A stretch of DNA of 64,000 nucleotides. Source: Agrobacterium tumefaciens. Its GTDB lineage: Bacteria; Pseudomonadota; Alphaproteobacteria; Rhizobiales; Rhizobiaceae. Below, piece by piece: positions 54,839 to 64,000 of the stretch. The stretch covers positions 434,001-498,000 of the forward strand of contig CP048469.1 of assembly GCA_025559845.1 (NCBI GenBank). Direction: 5' to 3'. Made by a program: the position numbers and the translations under genes. How positions within the stretch are numbered: position 1 is the first letter of the stretch; each line of letters begins with the position of its first letter. The notes beneath the pieces are model-generated. The model searched no databases and had not been told where the DNA came from. It was given only the letters and a program-made list of their open reading frames with translations.

Positions 54839-56089
54839 CTATTTCTCCAGTGTCGCAACCGCTTCCACATGCGGAGACCAAAGGAACTGGTCGACAGGTG
54901 TGACGCGGGTCAGGCGATAGCCGCCTTCCATCAGGATGGAGATATCGCGTGCGAGCGTCAGCGGATTGCAGCTCACGGCGACGATCTTCTTGACGGTACT
55001 GCGTGCAAGTTCCTTGCACTGAAATTCCGCGCCCGCGCGTGGTGGATCAAACACCACGGCATCGTAATTCTTCAATTCACTCGTCATCAGCGGACGGCGG
55101 AAAAGATCGCGCTTTTCCACGCTGACCGGTTTCAGGCCTTGCGTGTTGCGAGCCGCGAAATCGAGTGCCTTGAGCGGCTTGTCCTCGGCTTCCACCGCAT
55201 GCACCTTGCCGATGCGGGCAAGCCTAAGGGCAAACGTACCGGTACCGGCAAAAAGATCGGCGATGCGCTTCGACTTGCCGATATGGGCGAGAACGAGTTC
55301 AGCCATGGCGTCTTCGGCCTCTTTCGTGGCCTGGGTGAAGCTGCCAGCCGGTGGTGATACCGAAACGCCACCAAAATCCAGCAGCGGTTTCTGCGGTTCG
55401 ATGAGGATTTCACCGGAAAGCGAGACACGCGCGATGCCGCGCATGGAAAGCACTGTCTCTGTAAGGGTGCGGCGCTGCTTGTCGCTGACAGACTTGATCC
55501 CCTCAATGGAGATATCGAGGCCGGACAGTGTTTCCAGCACCGTCATGCGGAACGGTTCCGTATTCGAAGGCAAGGTAATGCCGATGGCGCGCAACGCGTC
55601 GAGCCGGGACACGATGCCCGGCGACATGACGGGACATTCCTCGATGGCGACGATGTGGTGGCTGTTTGCCTGGCTGAAACCCAGCAACAAGCCCTTTTCC
55701 GTCTTGCGGGCGGCGAACACCGCACGGCGGCGCTCACCGGGGCGACAGATCACGAGATCGCCGATCTCGGGCGTCAGGCCTTTCGATTTCAGGGCGGAAA
55801 CGACCAGATCGCGTTTGAAAGCGCGATAGGCATCTTCCGACAGATGCTGAAGCGAGCAGCCGCCACACGTACCGTTCTTGCCATCGGGGCCAAAATGCCG
55901 ACAGGCTGGCTCACGGCGTTCCGGCGAGGCCTCTGCAATCGACATCACGGTACCTTGGTCTTTCACCCGTGCGATGGCGACAGTTTCGCCCGGCAAGGCG
56001 AACGGCACGTAGACCGTGCCGTCGGGACAGTGCGCGATGCCGTCGCCCTGAGCGCCGAGACTTTTGATTGTGACCGTCTGCGTACTCAT
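54839..56089 (-). CDS. RlmD/TrmA-type SAM-dependent RNA methyltransferase
   Basis: 416 residues. TRAM domain at the N-terminus (TIKSLGAQGDGIAH), a 4Fe-4S cysteine set (CRHFGPDGKNGTCGGCSLQH plus EECPVM), SAM motif I LFAGTGTFALRLA, and the catalytic pair: DPPRAGA and VSCNPLTLARD with the nucleophilic Cys. m5U-type methylation of rRNA or tRNA. Overlaps the tlyA gene by four bases (ATGA), so the two are translated together. Confidence 0.93.
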   Translation of the reverse strand: MSTQTVTIKSLGAQGDGIAHCPDGTVYVPFALPGETVAIARVKDQGTVMSIAEASPERREPACRHFGPDGKNGTCGGCSLQHLSEDAYRAFKRDLVVSALKSKGLTPEIGDLVICRPGERRRAVFAARKTEKGLLLGFSQANSHHIVAIEECPVMSPGIVSRLDALRAIGITLPSNTEPFRMTVLETLSGLDISIEGIKSVSDKQRRTLTETVLSMRGIARVSLSGEILIEPQKPLLDFGGVSVSPPAGSFTQATKEAEDAMAELVLAHIGKSKRIADLFAGTGTFALRLARIGKVHAVEAEDKPLKALDFAARNTQGLKPVSVEKRDLFRRPLMTSELKNYDAVVFDPPRAGAEFQCKELARSTVKKIVAVSCNPLTLARDISILMEGGYRLTRVTPVDQFLWSPHVEAVATLEK

Positions 56090-56838
56090 GGCTTTTCGCC
56101 TCCGAGAAGAAATTCGATATTGCCGTCTCCACCGGAAATCGGCGATGGGATAAGGCCAAGACTTTTCCAGCCCATGTCCTCTACCAGCCAGCGCTCCAGC
56201 TCAGCTGCAACGGCCGGTGCCGTCTCCGGCTCCTTGAGAAGCCCTGCCTTGCTGATGGCATCCCGGCCAGCTTCGAACTGCGGCTTGACCAGAAGTGCGG
56301 CAAAACAACCCGGAGCGGCAAGCTGCAATGCCGGTGCGAGCGCGAGCTTGAGCGAAATGAAGGAGACGTCGGAGACGATGAAGCTGATGTCTCTGTCGTC
56401 GATATCGTCACCGGTCAGATAACGGGCGTTCAGTCCCTCGAGATTGGTCACACGCGGATCGTTTTCAACGCGGGGATGCATCTGCCCGTGACCGACATCG
56501 ATCGCTGTCACGTGCTCTGCGCCGCGCTGCAACAGCACTTCTGTGAAGCCCCCGGTCGAGGCTCCGACATCCAGACATTCGCAGCCGGATGGGTCGAGCT
56601 TGAAATGGTCGAGAGCTGCGACGAGTTTGAGGGCCGCACGCGAGACATAATCCTGCGCGGGGTCGCTGATGGCGATGTCGGCGTCCGCGGCAACGGAGGC
56701 GCTCGGTTTGGTGACGATCTTGCCATTGACGCTGACGGTGCCACGGCTAACGGCATCCCGCGCCCGCGATCGGCTGGCGAAGTGGCCCAGCGACACGAGA
56801 AGCTGGTCAAGTCGTTCATTTTCAGATGTTTTGGACAT
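56086..56838 (-). CDS. tlyA: TlyA family RNA 2'-O-methyltransferase
   Basis: 250 residues from ATG 56838 (extension to 56850 possible). N-terminal S4 RNA-binding domain (ERLDQLLVSLGHFASRSRAR, VSRGTVSVNGKIV) and a Rossmann methyltransferase domain (LDVGASTGGFTEVLLQRGA; SDVSFISLKLALAP; LVKPQFEAGRD). TlyA methylates 16S/23S rRNA cytidines in mycobacteria. In many alphaproteobacteria it follows dxs; here a chemoreceptor gene on the other strand separates them. Confidence 0.93.
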   Translation of the reverse strand: MSKTSENERLDQLLVSLGHFASRSRARDAVSRGTVSVNGKIVTKPSASVAADADIAISDPAQDYVSRAALKLVAALDHFKLDPSGCECLDVGASTGGFTEVLLQRGAEHVTAIDVGHGQMHPRVENDPRVTNLEGLNARYLTGDDIDDRDISFIVSDVSFISLKLALAPALQLAAPGCFAALLVKPQFEAGRDAISKAGLLKEPETAPAVAAELERWLVEDMGWKSLGLIPSPISGGDGNIEFLLGGEKP

Positions 56839-57107
56839 GGAAAACGTCAATGACTGCCAAAAGTCGCGGATGCAAGCGATTTATCATTTTGAACGGTCCA
56901 GCGTCGCTCAAGTGCGTGCGCCAAGGTGTTATACACCACAACCAATTAATTCAATTTAAAGGCTTGTCGTGCACTGTCCGGGCAACGGTCTGTGCGGCCA
57001 CTGGAACTGCCATGAAGGCACATTCTCCAAATTCCTGAATTGTGGCCGTTGCGGCTTCCACGCCTGCGCTTGGGCGTGCCTGCGGCGGTGCGCTGAGAGA
57101 GCCTGCG

Positions 57108-59126
57108 ATGTCGCTGAAAAACCTCCCGATCAACATAAAACTTATTGCCACGTTCTTCGCACTGATGAGCGTCTGTCTCCTCGCTTCCGCGGTCGTCTTC
57201 TGGCAGACCCTGGGCAGCGAGCGGGTTGCGATTGAAAACAACAGAACCAACGACATCATTCAGTCGGTCAACGCTGCCAAGGCGGCGATGCTGGAACAGG
57301 CCGTCAACCAGCGCGGCTTTCTGCTGTTCCGCAGCGACAGCACCTATAACGACGTTTTCGCCCAGCGTGAGCTGATGCTGAAGAAGCTTGCGGAGGCACG
57401 CACACTTGCTGCCGACAAGCCGGAAATTCTCAAAGCCATCGACGAGATGCAGGCGACGGCAACCGTGTTCTTCAAGGAGCTGGCGGAGCCGCAGATCGCG
57501 GCGCGCAAGACCACGGAAGCACCGATTTCCGAAATCATCGAAATCGGCCGCAACCAGGCCAAGGGCCAGCTCGACGGTTTCCGCGCAGCGGCTGCCAAGA
57601 TCAATGATCAGCTTGAGGGTTTGTCCAACACCTATTCTCAGGAACAGGCCCAGGCGGCCGACAATCTGAAATTCGCGCTGCTCGGCGGCGGTGCTGTGGC
57701 CGGTCTGTTGGCCGTTGGCCTGATCTGGGCGCTGTCGCGGGCAATCGTCACGCCGATCGTCGGCATGACGGCAGCGATGAGCAGGCTGGCGGAAGGCGAT
57801 CTTGCTACGGAAGTTCCGGCCGTCGACCGCCAGGACGAAGTGGGCAAAATGGCAAAGGCCGTACTTGTCTTCAAGGAAGCCGGGCTTGAGAAATCCCGCC
57901 TTTCCGGCGAAGCCGAGCGCATGCGCTCCGTCACCGAGAACGAACGCCGCAGAAACGAAGAGGAAAAGGCGCGTGACGAGGCTGCCAACACCTTCGCACG
58001 TGATGAGCTTGGCAAGGGACTGGCCGCTCTCGCCGATGGCGATCTCGCTTACCGGATCGAAGCGCCGTTCGTACCGGCAATTGAACCGATCCGCCACGAC
58101 TTCAACAATGCCGTCGCGAAACTCCAGCAGGCTCTGCGCACGGTTGGCGAAAATGCAGCAGCCATCAATGCGGGTGCTTCCGAGATGCTGTCGGCTGCCG
58201 ATGATCTGTCGCGCCGCACCGAACAGCAGGCGGCCTCCATCGAAGAAACGGCAGCCGCGCTGGAAGAGGTAACGACGACGGTTCGCGATTCCGCCAAGGG
58301 CGCGGAAGAAGCCGGCAACCTGGTCCAGCGCGCACGCGCCGGTGCTGAAAAGTCCGGTGTTGTTGTCCGCAAGGCAGTGGCCGCCATGAAGGAAATCGAA
58401 AAGTCCTCCGGCGAGATTGGCAACATCATCGGCGTGATCGATGATATCGCCTTCCAGACCAACCTCCTGGCGCTCAATGCCGGTGTTGAAGCTGCCCGTG
58501 CGGGTGAAGCAGGCAAGGGCTTTGCAGTTGTCGCTCAGGAAGTGCGTGAACTGGCGCAACGTTCCGCCAATGCCGCCAAGGAAATCAAGAGCCTGATTGG
58601 TGCATCCAGCCAGCAGGTCGAAAACGGCGTCAATCTCGTCGATGAAACCGGCAAGGCGCTGGAGCGCATTGTTGCCGAGGTCGAAGAGATCAATGCTCAC
58701 GTCAGCTCCATTGTAACGGCTGCACGTGAACAGTCGACCGGTCTGCAGGAAATCAACACGGCCGTGAACACCATGGATCAGGGCACCCAGCAGAATGCTG
58801 CGATGGTTGAGCAGCAGACGGCGGCAAGCCATGCACTTGCCCGTGAAGCCGAAGCTCTGAACGGTCTGCTTGGTCAGTTCCGTATGGGCGGAATGGGCGG
58901 CGCGACCGCAACCCGCACCGCATCGGCACCGCGCTCTTCCGCGCAGCCAGCCTTCCAGCCGGCAGCAGCGCCGATGAAGAAAGCCGCTCCGATCAAGGCG
59001 GCATCGGCTGCAGCGCGCCCGGTGGCCTCTCCGGCCCGGGCACTTGGCCAGAGCCTTGCGCGTGCTTTCGGCGCCAAGCAGGAAACGGCTGTTTCGGCCA
59101 AGGAACAGGACTGGACGGAGTTCTGA
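57108..59126 (+). CDS. Methyl-accepting chemotaxis protein with CHASE3-like sensor and CheR tether
   Basis: 672 residues from ATG 57108 (the frame is open to 57042). First membrane helix (about 10-30), a four-helix periplasmic domain of the CHASE3 type ([17 protein letters not shown], about 40-190), second helix ([20 protein letters not shown]), HAMP, and the signalling domain tip [20 protein letters not shown]. An Ala/Pro/Lys-rich linker of about 65 residues leads to the final DWTEF (W669, F672), a WxxF pentapeptide like the NWETF/NWESF tethers for CheR and CheB. It stands alone on the forward strand inside the reverse-strand dxs/tlyA neighbourhood. Confidence 0.92.
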   Translation: MSLKNLPINIKLIATFFALMSVCLLASAVVFWQTLGSERVAIENNRTNDIIQSVNAAKAAMLEQAVNQRGFLLFRSDSTYNDVFAQRELMLKKLAEARTLAADKPEILKAIDEMQATATVFFKELAEPQIAARKTTEAPISEIIEIGRNQAKGQLDGFRAAAAKINDQLEGLSNTYSQEQAQAADNLKFALLGGGAVAGLLAVGLIWALSRAIVTPIVGMTAAMSRLAEGDLATEVPAVDRQDEVGKMAKAVLVFKEAGLEKSRLSGEAERMRSVTENERRRNEEEKARDEAANTFARDELGKGLAALADGDLAYRIEAPFVPAIEPIRHDFNNAVAKLQQALRTVGENAAAINAGASEMLSAADDLSRRTEQQAASIEETAAALEEVTTTVRDSAKGAEEAGNLVQRARAGAEKSGVVVRKAVAAMKEIEKSSGEIGNIIGVIDDIAFQTNLLALNAGVEAARAGEAGKGFAVVAQEVRELAQRSANAAKEIKSLIGASSQQVENGVNLVDETGKALERIVAEVEEINAHVSSIVTAAREQSTGLQEINTAVNTMDQGTQQNAAMVEQQTAASHALAREAEALNGLLGQFRMGGMGGATATRTASAPRSSAQPAFQPAAAPMKKAAPIKAASAAARPVASPARALGQSLARAFGAKQETAVSAKEQDWTEF

Positions 59127-59155
59127 GACACTTCGAGACAGATCGCTAGATCACA

Positions 59156-59191
59156 AAAAACCTCCGCGAAGCGCTCTTCGCGGAGGTTTTT
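59156..59191. terminator. Bidirectional terminator between the chemoreceptor gene and dxs
   Basis: 16-bp perfect stem AAAAACCTCCGCGAAG (59156-59171) / CTTCGCGGAGGTTTTT (59176-59191), loop CGCT; runs of A and T on both sides let it serve both converging genes. Confidence 0.92.
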
Positions 59192-59220
59192 TCATTTTCG
59201 GCCAAGTGGCGAAAGCTTGC

Positions 59221-61131
59221 TTATCCCGCAAACCCGACATCGATCCGGCGTTGGCCAAGTGCGTTGAAGACCGTCGAGACGATCCCTGCGCGGTCGAGGC
59301 CGGCGTCGGCATACATGGTTTCCGGCTTGGCCTGCTCGACCCACAGATCGGGAATGGTCAGTGTTCGCACCTTTGGCCCGTGATCGAGCAATCCAGCGGA
59401 CGCCATGAAATGCAGAACATGGGCACCGAAACCGCCGACAGAACCTTCTTCGATTGTGACAAGAACCTCGTGATGCGCCGCAAGCTGGCGGATCAGATCA
59501 AGATCGAGCGGCTTGGCAAAGCGCGCATCGGCCACCGTCGTGGAAAGGCCCGCGGCATCGAGATCTTCCGCTGCGGCAAGGCATTCGGCAAGACGCGTAC
59601 CGAAGGAGAGCAGGGCGACCTTGGTACCCTCCTTGATGATCCGGCCCTTGCCGATTTCAAGGATCTGGCCACGTGTCGGCATTTCGATGCCGACACCTTC
59701 GCCGCGTGGATAACGGAAGGAGATTGGACCCTCGTCATAGGCTGCTGCGGTGCGGACCATGTGCTTCAGTTCGGCTTCGTCGGATGCCGCCATCACCACC
59801 ATACCAGGCAGGGTGGCAAGGAAGGTCGTATCGAACGAGCCTGCGTGGGTCGGACCGTCCGCGCCAACGAAACCGGCACGGTCGATCGGGAAACGAACTG
59901 GCAGATTCTGGATCGCCACGTCATGCACGACCTGATCGTAGCCGCGTTGCAGGAAGGTCGAATACAGCGCGCAGAACGGTTTGTAGCCGTCTGCAGCGAG
60001 GCCCGCAGCAAAGGTGACAGCATGTTGTTCGGCAATGCCTACGTCGAAGGTACGCGCCGGGAAAAGTTCGGCAAGCTTGTCCAGCCCGGTGCCGTTCGGC
60101 ATGGCGGCGGTTACGCCGACGATCTTCTCGTCAAGTGTGGCTTCCTGCACGAGAGCTTCGGCAAAAACGCTGGTGTAGCTCGGTGCGTTCGGCTTGGCTT
60201 TCGCCTGCGCGCCGGTGATGACATCGAACTTGTTGACGCCGTGATATTTGTCGGCCGCCGCTTCGGCAGGAGCGTAACCCTTGCCTTTCTGCGTCACAAC
60301 ATGAATGAGGACAGGACCTTTCTGGTTATCGCGCACGTTGCGCAGAACCGGAAGCAGGTGCTCGAAAGAGTGACCGTCGATCGGGCCGATATGGTAGAAG
60401 CCCAATTCCTCGAACAATGTGCCGCCGGTCACGTAACCGCGTGCGTGCGTCACCGCGCGGGTAATGGCGCGATCCACCGTCTTGCCGAGATAAGCTGTCA
60501 GTTTCTTGCCGAAATCGCGGAAACCCATGTAGGTCCGGCCAGAGGCGAGGCGGGCGAGATAGGCACTCATCGCTCCCGTGGGTGGTGCGATCGACATGTC
60601 GTTGTCGTTCAGAATGACGATCAGCCGCGCATCGAGTGCCCCGGCATTGTTCAGCGCTTCGAATGCCATGCCCGCCGACATGGAGCCATCGCCGATCACC
60701 GCGATAACCTTGCGGTCGCTCTTGTCCAGTCCGGCGGCAACAGCCATGCCAAGACCGGCCGAGATCGAAGTGGAGGAATGGCCAGCGCCGAAATCGTCGT
60801 ATTCGCTTTCAGCGCGACGGGTAAACCCTGACAGGCCGCCTTCCTGACGCAGCGTGCGAATGCGGTCGCGTCGTCCGGTCAGGATCTTGTGCGGGTAACA
60901 CTGATGTCCGACATCAAAGATCAGCCGATCTTCGGGCGTGTTGAAGACCTTGTGGATGGCAATCGTCAATTCCACCACGCCGAGACCCGCGCCCAGATGC
61001 CCGCCTGTCTTGGACACGGCATCGATCATCTCGTCGCGCAATTCCCTGGCCAGTTGCGGCAGGTCGCGATCGTCGACGTCCTTGAGGTCGGATGGGAGTT
61101 TCACCCGGTCAAGCAATGGTGTCTCTGGCAT
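59221..61131 (-). CDS. dxs: 1-deoxy-D-xylulose-5-phosphate synthase
   Basis: 636 residues from ATG 61131 (a TTG at 61140 is in frame). Thiamine-diphosphate enzyme: the [16 protein letters not shown] region, [18 protein letters not shown] with the metal Asp, [18 protein letters not shown] and the catalytic Glu in [16 protein letters not shown]. First step of the MEP isoprenoid pathway, two steps ahead of IspE. The pirin gene lies just upstream on the same strand. Confidence 0.96.
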   Translation of the reverse strand: MPETPLLDRVKLPSDLKDVDDRDLPQLARELRDEMIDAVSKTGGHLGAGLGVVELTIAIHKVFNTPEDRLIFDVGHQCYPHKILTGRRDRIRTLRQEGGLSGFTRRAESEYDDFGAGHSSTSISAGLGMAVAAGLDKSDRKVIAVIGDGSMSAGMAFEALNNAGALDARLIVILNDNDMSIAPPTGAMSAYLARLASGRTYMGFRDFGKKLTAYLGKTVDRAITRAVTHARGYVTGGTLFEELGFYHIGPIDGHSFEHLLPVLRNVRDNQKGPVLIHVVTQKGKGYAPAEAAADKYHGVNKFDVITGAQAKAKPNAPSYTSVFAEALVQEATLDEKIVGVTAAMPNGTGLDKLAELFPARTFDVGIAEQHAVTFAAGLAADGYKPFCALYSTFLQRGYDQVVHDVAIQNLPVRFPIDRAGFVGADGPTHAGSFDTTFLATLPGMVVMAASDEAELKHMVRTAAAYDEGPISFRYPRGEGVGIEMPTRGQILEIGKGRIIKEGTKVALLSFGTRLAECLAAAEDLDAAGLSTTVADARFAKPLDLDLIRQLAAHHEVLVTIEEGSVGGFGAHVLHFMASAGLLDHGPKVRTLTIPDLWVEQAKPETMYADAGLDRAGIVSTVFNALGQRRIDVGFAG

Positions 61132-61232
61132 TCCGGTCAATCGTTCGGCCTTTTCTCGTCATCGGCAAAGCGCGCCTTCCTCCGTTTCCCGAGTGGCGTT
61201 CAGCTCTGCATGTCGTTCACTTCTATCGAATT

Positions 61233-62156
61233 TCAACCCTCGGGCAAAGGGACAAACTCTTCTTCGTCGCCCGGAACGATATCGAAGCGTCCGGTTCTCC
61301 ACTCCTGTTTGGCTTGCTCTATGCGTTCTTTTGATGACGAAACGAAATTCCACCAGATATATCGGCGTGAATTCAGTGCCTCGCCACCGAAGATCATGAT
61401 GTGACAGCCGGTTGCTCCGCCCTGCAGCGTGATGTCGTCGCCGGGGCGGAAGACCAGGAGCTGATCGGCTGCGAAGACATCACCCGCGACCTCGAGCGAA
61501 CCGGAAAGAATGTAGATCGCGCGTTCTTCATGGTCGGCGGAAAATGGGAATTTGACGCCCGGTTCGAGCGTGAGGTCCACATAAAGCGTATCCGTAAATG
61601 CCGAGACGGGAGAGGGCAGTCCCTCGAAATTGCCAATCACGACGCGTCCGGAAACACCTTTCGTATCGATCAGGGGCATCGCCTCCTTGCCGGTATGGGC
61701 AAAGGTCGGTGCGATCTCTTCCATCTGATCAGGCAATGCCAGCCAGGTTTGCAGGCCGGACATCGAAAGCGGATGGCCACGCAGGTTTTCCGGTGTCCGT
61801 TCCGAATGCACGATGCCGCGCCCGGCGGTCATCAGATTGATGTCTCCTGGCCGGATGACAAGCTCCGTACCGAGGCTGTCACGATGCTTGATTTCACCGT
61901 CGAAGAGATAGGTGACGGTGGAAAGGCCGATATGCGGATGTGGTTTGACGTCAAGCGCTTCGCCGGCTTTCAGGATTGCCGGGCCCATGCGGTCAAAAAA
62001 GATGAAAGGGCCAACAAGCCGTCGCTGCCGTGTTGGCAGGGCGCGACGCACAGCGAAGCCACCAATGTCGCTGGAACGCGGAATGATGAGATTTTCGATG
62101 GCATCACAAGCGAAGGCATCGCCCGCGGCAGGATCATTTCCGGGAAAGAAGGACAT
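61233..62156 (-). CDS. Pirin family protein
   Basis: 307 residues from ATG 62156 with GGAG upstream. Double cupin pirin: VGPFIFFDRMGPAILKAGEA, KPHPHIGLSTVTYLFDGEIK with the metal-binding His, MTAGRGIVHSERTPEN and a C-terminal cupin with the ILSGSLEVAGDVF segment. Pirins bind iron and some have quercetin 2,3-dioxygenase activity; the biological role is unclear. It separates xseB from dxs. Confidence 0.93.
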   Translation of the reverse strand: MSFFPGNDPAAGDAFACDAIENLIIPRSSDIGGFAVRRALPTRQRRLVGPFIFFDRMGPAILKAGEALDVKPHPHIGLSTVTYLFDGEIKHRDSLGTELVIRPGDINLMTAGRGIVHSERTPENLRGHPLSMSGLQTWLALPDQMEEIAPTFAHTGKEAMPLIDTKGVSGRVVIGNFEGLPSPVSAFTDTLYVDLTLEPGVKFPFSADHEERAIYILSGSLEVAGDVFAADQLLVFRPGDDITLQGGATGCHIMIFGGEALNSRRYIWWNFVSSSKERIEQAKQEWRTGRFDIVPGDEEEFVPLPEG

Positions 62157-62311
62157 CAACACTCTCCAAAGTCGATCTCGGCAGAGTAGCACAAAGCTGC
62201 GCCCTTGGCAGATCGCGATAGTAAACAGTGCGTCAGTCTTTTTGCCTCAACCGCCTGAGCGCTCAACCATCGAAGCGGCCGCAACGCTCGGATCGGTAGA
62301 CCATTGGTTGC

Positions 62312-62344
62312 GAGTTCGGCAATTCTGATATGATTGCCGAACTC
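62312..62344 (-). terminator. 12-bp hairpin after xseB
   Basis: Perfect arms GAGTTCGGCAAT (62312-62323) / ATTGCCGAACTC (62333-62344) with a 9-base loop, 11 bases after the xseB stop on the reverse strand. No T-run on the exit side, so a weak terminator, RNA-stability hairpin or operator. Confidence 0.5.
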
Positions 62345-62354
62345 AAGCTATGTA

Positions 62355-62609
62355 TTATTCGCCGTCGAGAGGTTCTACGCCCTGCGGTCTGCCGGCGCGG
62401 TCAAGACGGATTTTTTCGATACGCTTCTCGGCTGCGTTCAATAGCGTTTCGCAATGTTTTTTCAGGGCTTCGCCACGCTCGTAGATGGCGATGGATTCGT
62501 CCAGAGCCACGTCGCCGCGCTCCAGCCTTGCGACAATGCTTTCCAGCTCGGCGACAGCTTTTTCGAAAGAATAACCGCTGACGTCGGCTGTGTTGGCATT
62601 TTCCGTCAT
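62355..62609 (-). CDS. xseB: Exodeoxyribonuclease VII small subunit
   Basis: 84 residues from ATG 62609, two bases after the HDAC-family stop. XseB signature [40 protein letters not shown] followed by [12 protein letters not shown]. Small helical subunit of the single-strand exonuclease; xseA is not in the window. Gene order HDAC-like/xseB is conserved upstream of dxs in many alphaproteobacteria. Confidence 0.95.
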   Translation of the reverse strand: MTENANTADVSGYSFEKAVAELESIVARLERGDVALDESIAIYERGEALKKHCETLLNAAEKRIEKIRLDRAGRPQGVEPLDGE

Positions 62610-62611
62610 AT

Positions 62612-63547
62612 TCAACCCTTCATCATTCTCAAGATATGCATGGCTGCCGATTCCGCCAGCCCTTCCAGATCATAACCACCTTCGAGCAGGCTGACGACCC
62701 GGTTTGACGCGTATTTGTCGGCCATTTCCAGAAGACGACCCGTCGCCCAGTCGAAATCCTCACCGACCAGATTGATGTGTGCCAGCGGATCGCGGTGATG
62801 CGCGTCAAAACCGGCGGAAATGATGATCAGGTCAGGCGAAAAGTCGGCAATTGCTGGCAGGACTCGCGACTTGAATGCCTCGCGAAAATGGTCACTGCCG
62901 GTATTCGGCGAAAGGGGCGCGTTGACGACGTTGTTCTTGACGCCGGTTTCATTCTTGTCACCACTCCATGGATAAAGCGGCATCTGGTGCGTGGAGCAGA
63001 ACAGCACCGATGTGTCGTTCCAAAAAATGTCCTGCGTGCCGTTTCCGTGGTGCACGTCCCAGTCAACAATGGCGACACGTTCGGCGCCATGAACCTTTTG
63101 TGCATGGCGGGCGGCAATGGCGGCGTTGTTGAAAAGGCAGAAGCCCATCGCCTTCGCGGTTTCGGCATGATGGCCAGGCGGGCGGGCAGCGACGAAAACA
63201 TTGTCGGCCTTGCCGGAGAAAACATCATCCACACCGGCCATCGCAGCGCCAATTCCGGTCAGTGCCGCCTGCAGGCTTTTCGGCGAAGCATAGGTGTCGG
63301 CTTCGATACGGTTGAGCTCTCCATCTTCTTCCGGAATGCTGCGCATCACGGAAAGCAGATGTTCTTCGGGATGCGCCAACAGCACGACATCTTCATTCGC
63401 CTGCGGTGCCTGCTTGCGCTCCAGCCTTTCGAAATTGGGATGCTCGAGGGCAATATTCAGGGAGCGCAGGCGATCAGGCCGCTCGGGATGGCCTTCAGGC
63501 ACGATGTGTTCGAGAAAAATCGGATGTTCGTAGAGGCGCGTCGCCAT
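62612..63547 (-). CDS. Histone deacetylase family protein (acetoin utilisation/APAH type)
   Basis: 311 residues. Class II HDAC-like zinc amidohydrolase: [35 protein letters not shown] with the His pair, [19 protein letters not shown] with the zinc Asp-His, [16 protein letters not shown] and [18 protein letters not shown]. Bacterial members deacetylate small molecules such as acetylpolyamines, or proteins; substrate unknown. Adjacent to bioY (24 bases) and xseB (two bases). Confidence 0.94.
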   Translation of the reverse strand: MATRLYEHPIFLEHIVPEGHPERPDRLRSLNIALEHPNFERLERKQAPQANEDVVLLAHPEEHLLSVMRSIPEEDGELNRIEADTYASPKSLQAALTGIGAAMAGVDDVFSGKADNVFVAARPPGHHAETAKAMGFCLFNNAAIAARHAQKVHGAERVAIVDWDVHHGNGTQDIFWNDTSVLFCSTHQMPLYPWSGDKNETGVKNNVVNAPLSPNTGSDHFREAFKSRVLPAIADFSPDLIIISAGFDAHHRDPLAHINLVGEDFDWATGRLLEMADKYASNRVVSLLEGGYDLEGLAESAAMHILRMMKG

Positions 63548-63571
63548 TCTTTCCCTCCCGGAAAACGGTTT

Positions 63572-64000
63572 TCAGGCGCGTTGTGGCAGGAGCGGGTAAC
63601 CGGCCATGACGGCACGGCCTGCCAGAGCTGCCAGCAGCGCCTTCAACGCGTCACCGGGAATGAAGGCCATCGAACCGAGAAACGCCTTGGTAAAGCCCAT
63701 GCCGGTGACCAGAGCCAGATATGTGATGCCGAAAGCATAGAGGACGACAACGCCGCCGATCAGGCTGGCAACAAAAAAGCCTGCGCCCTGTGCCAGAGCC
63801 GACTGATTGCGGTTTACCAGCTTTTCCGAAAGATAGCCGGTGACGAATACCGCGGCGATCCAGCCGATGAGGAAGCCGGTCGTTGGGGTGGTGAAAATCG
63901 ACAGGCCGCCGCGCCCGCCGGAAAGAACCGGAAGACCGATGGCGGCAATGAGAATGGTCAGAAGCACGGCCAGCGTGCCGCGTTTTGCACCGAGTACCAC
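63572..64000 (-). CDS. bioY: BioY-type biotin transporter, 5' end cut off
   Basis: The last 142 codons of a reverse-strand gene that continues beyond the window. Five membrane helices with BioY motifs: LPVLSGGRGGLSIFTTPTTG and FLIGWIAAVFVTGYLSEKL, then TYLALVTGMGFTKAFLGSMA and FIPGDALKALLAALAGRAV. S-component of ECF-type biotin uptake. The missing N-terminus is roughly 40-50 residues judging from family size. Confidence 0.9.
   Translation of the reverse strand: MVLGAKRGTLAVLLTILIAAIGLPVLSGGRGGLSIFTTPTTGFLIGWIAAVFVTGYLSEKLVNRNQSALAQGAGFFVASLIGGVVVLYAFGITYLALVTGMGFTKAFLGSMAFIPGDALKALLAALAGRAVMAGYPLLPQRA

Noticed and set aside
56946..58832. 628-codon reverse open frame over the CHASE3 chemoreceptor gene
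   Set aside because: Complement of a strongly coding receptor gene; Cys/Phe/Gly-rich composition with no signal or family motif.
59044..60831. 595-codon forward open frame over dxs
   Set aside because: It runs through the bidirectional terminator and mirrors dxs; no protein-like motif.
1..64000. CRISPR arrays, tRNA or rRNA genes, insertion sequences, prophage or integrase genes
   Set aside because: I looked for regularly spaced repeats, cloverleaf-like gaps and transposase or integrase motifs and saw none; almost all space is filled by recognisable housekeeping genes.

Overview
The window is ordinary-looking chromosomal DNA of an alphaproteobacterium of the Rhizobiaceae, most likely Agrobacterium or a close Rhizobium relative. 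The evidence is the F0 ATP synthase operon with a duplicated, diverged b/b' pair and no F1 genes, rhizobial small families (BA14K, HPE1-like, DUF6101-like, DUF1217), ubiquinone prenyl-chain genes, the HDAC-like/xseB/dxs/tlyA gene order, and a sigma-70 promoter of the rhizobial CTTGAC-N17-CTATRT type before atpI. About 57 protein genes fill both strands. I saw no tRNA, rRNA, CRISPR array, insertion sequence, phage or plasmid gene.

Layout. 1-3.5 kb: a cut-off SDR gene divergent from an IclR regulator, then a LuxR-type solo and a cytosolic NrtA/NasS-like nitrate-binding protein without its usual partner. 3.6-9.3 kb: Mrp/ApbC ATPase, CorA, the Kup potassium transporter and a SleB-type cell-wall hydrolase. 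9.4-12.3 kb: atpI-atpB-atpE-atpF'-atpF with promoter and terminator. 12.5-20 kb: rnhB, a SplB-like radical SAM protein, a glycosyltransferase-like remnant, moaB, ispE, a large TPR lipo/periplasmic protein, and the long-chain prenyl diphosphate synthase. 20-30 kb: DUF2007, a TrmN6-like methyltransferase, an S49 protease, a small membrane protein, glyQ, lemA, an unusual aroA, DUF2207, glyS and DUF523. 30-40.7 kb: a chemoreceptor, an HPE1-like secreted protein, purD, tex, cfa, mipA, ubiA and a DUF6101-like gene. 41-46.6 kb: an 811-residue repeat protein built from DUF1217 modules, an FAD-linked dehydrogenase, a Sua5/TsaC-type enzyme and a DUF6656-like gene. 46.8-54.8 kb: the gbcA-gbcB betaine demethylase pair, two BA14K proteins, a second CorA/ZntB, and an acyl-CoA dehydrogenase with an enoyl-CoA hydratase. 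54.8-64 kb: an RNA methyltransferase and tlyA, a CHASE3-type chemoreceptor on the opposite strand, dxs, a pirin, xseB, an HDAC-family enzyme and a truncated bioY.

Functionally the genes are mostly housekeeping: ATP synthesis, isoprenoid and ubiquinone supply (dxs, ispE, the prenyl synthase, ubiA), translation (glyQ, glyS, tlyA, RNA methylases), purine and aromatic biosynthesis, ion homeostasis, and osmolyte and acyl-CoA catabolism. Two chemoreceptors and the DUF1217 repeat protein link it to motility.

No clearly new multi-gene system (defence island, secretion apparatus, biosynthetic cluster) is visible. The most unusual items are the hexa-repeat DUF1217 protein, the EPSP synthase variant lying inside a lemA-DUF2207 pair, the orphan NasS-like gene preceded by three TTTATC/GATAAA half-sites, and several clean palindromes without a terminator T-tract.
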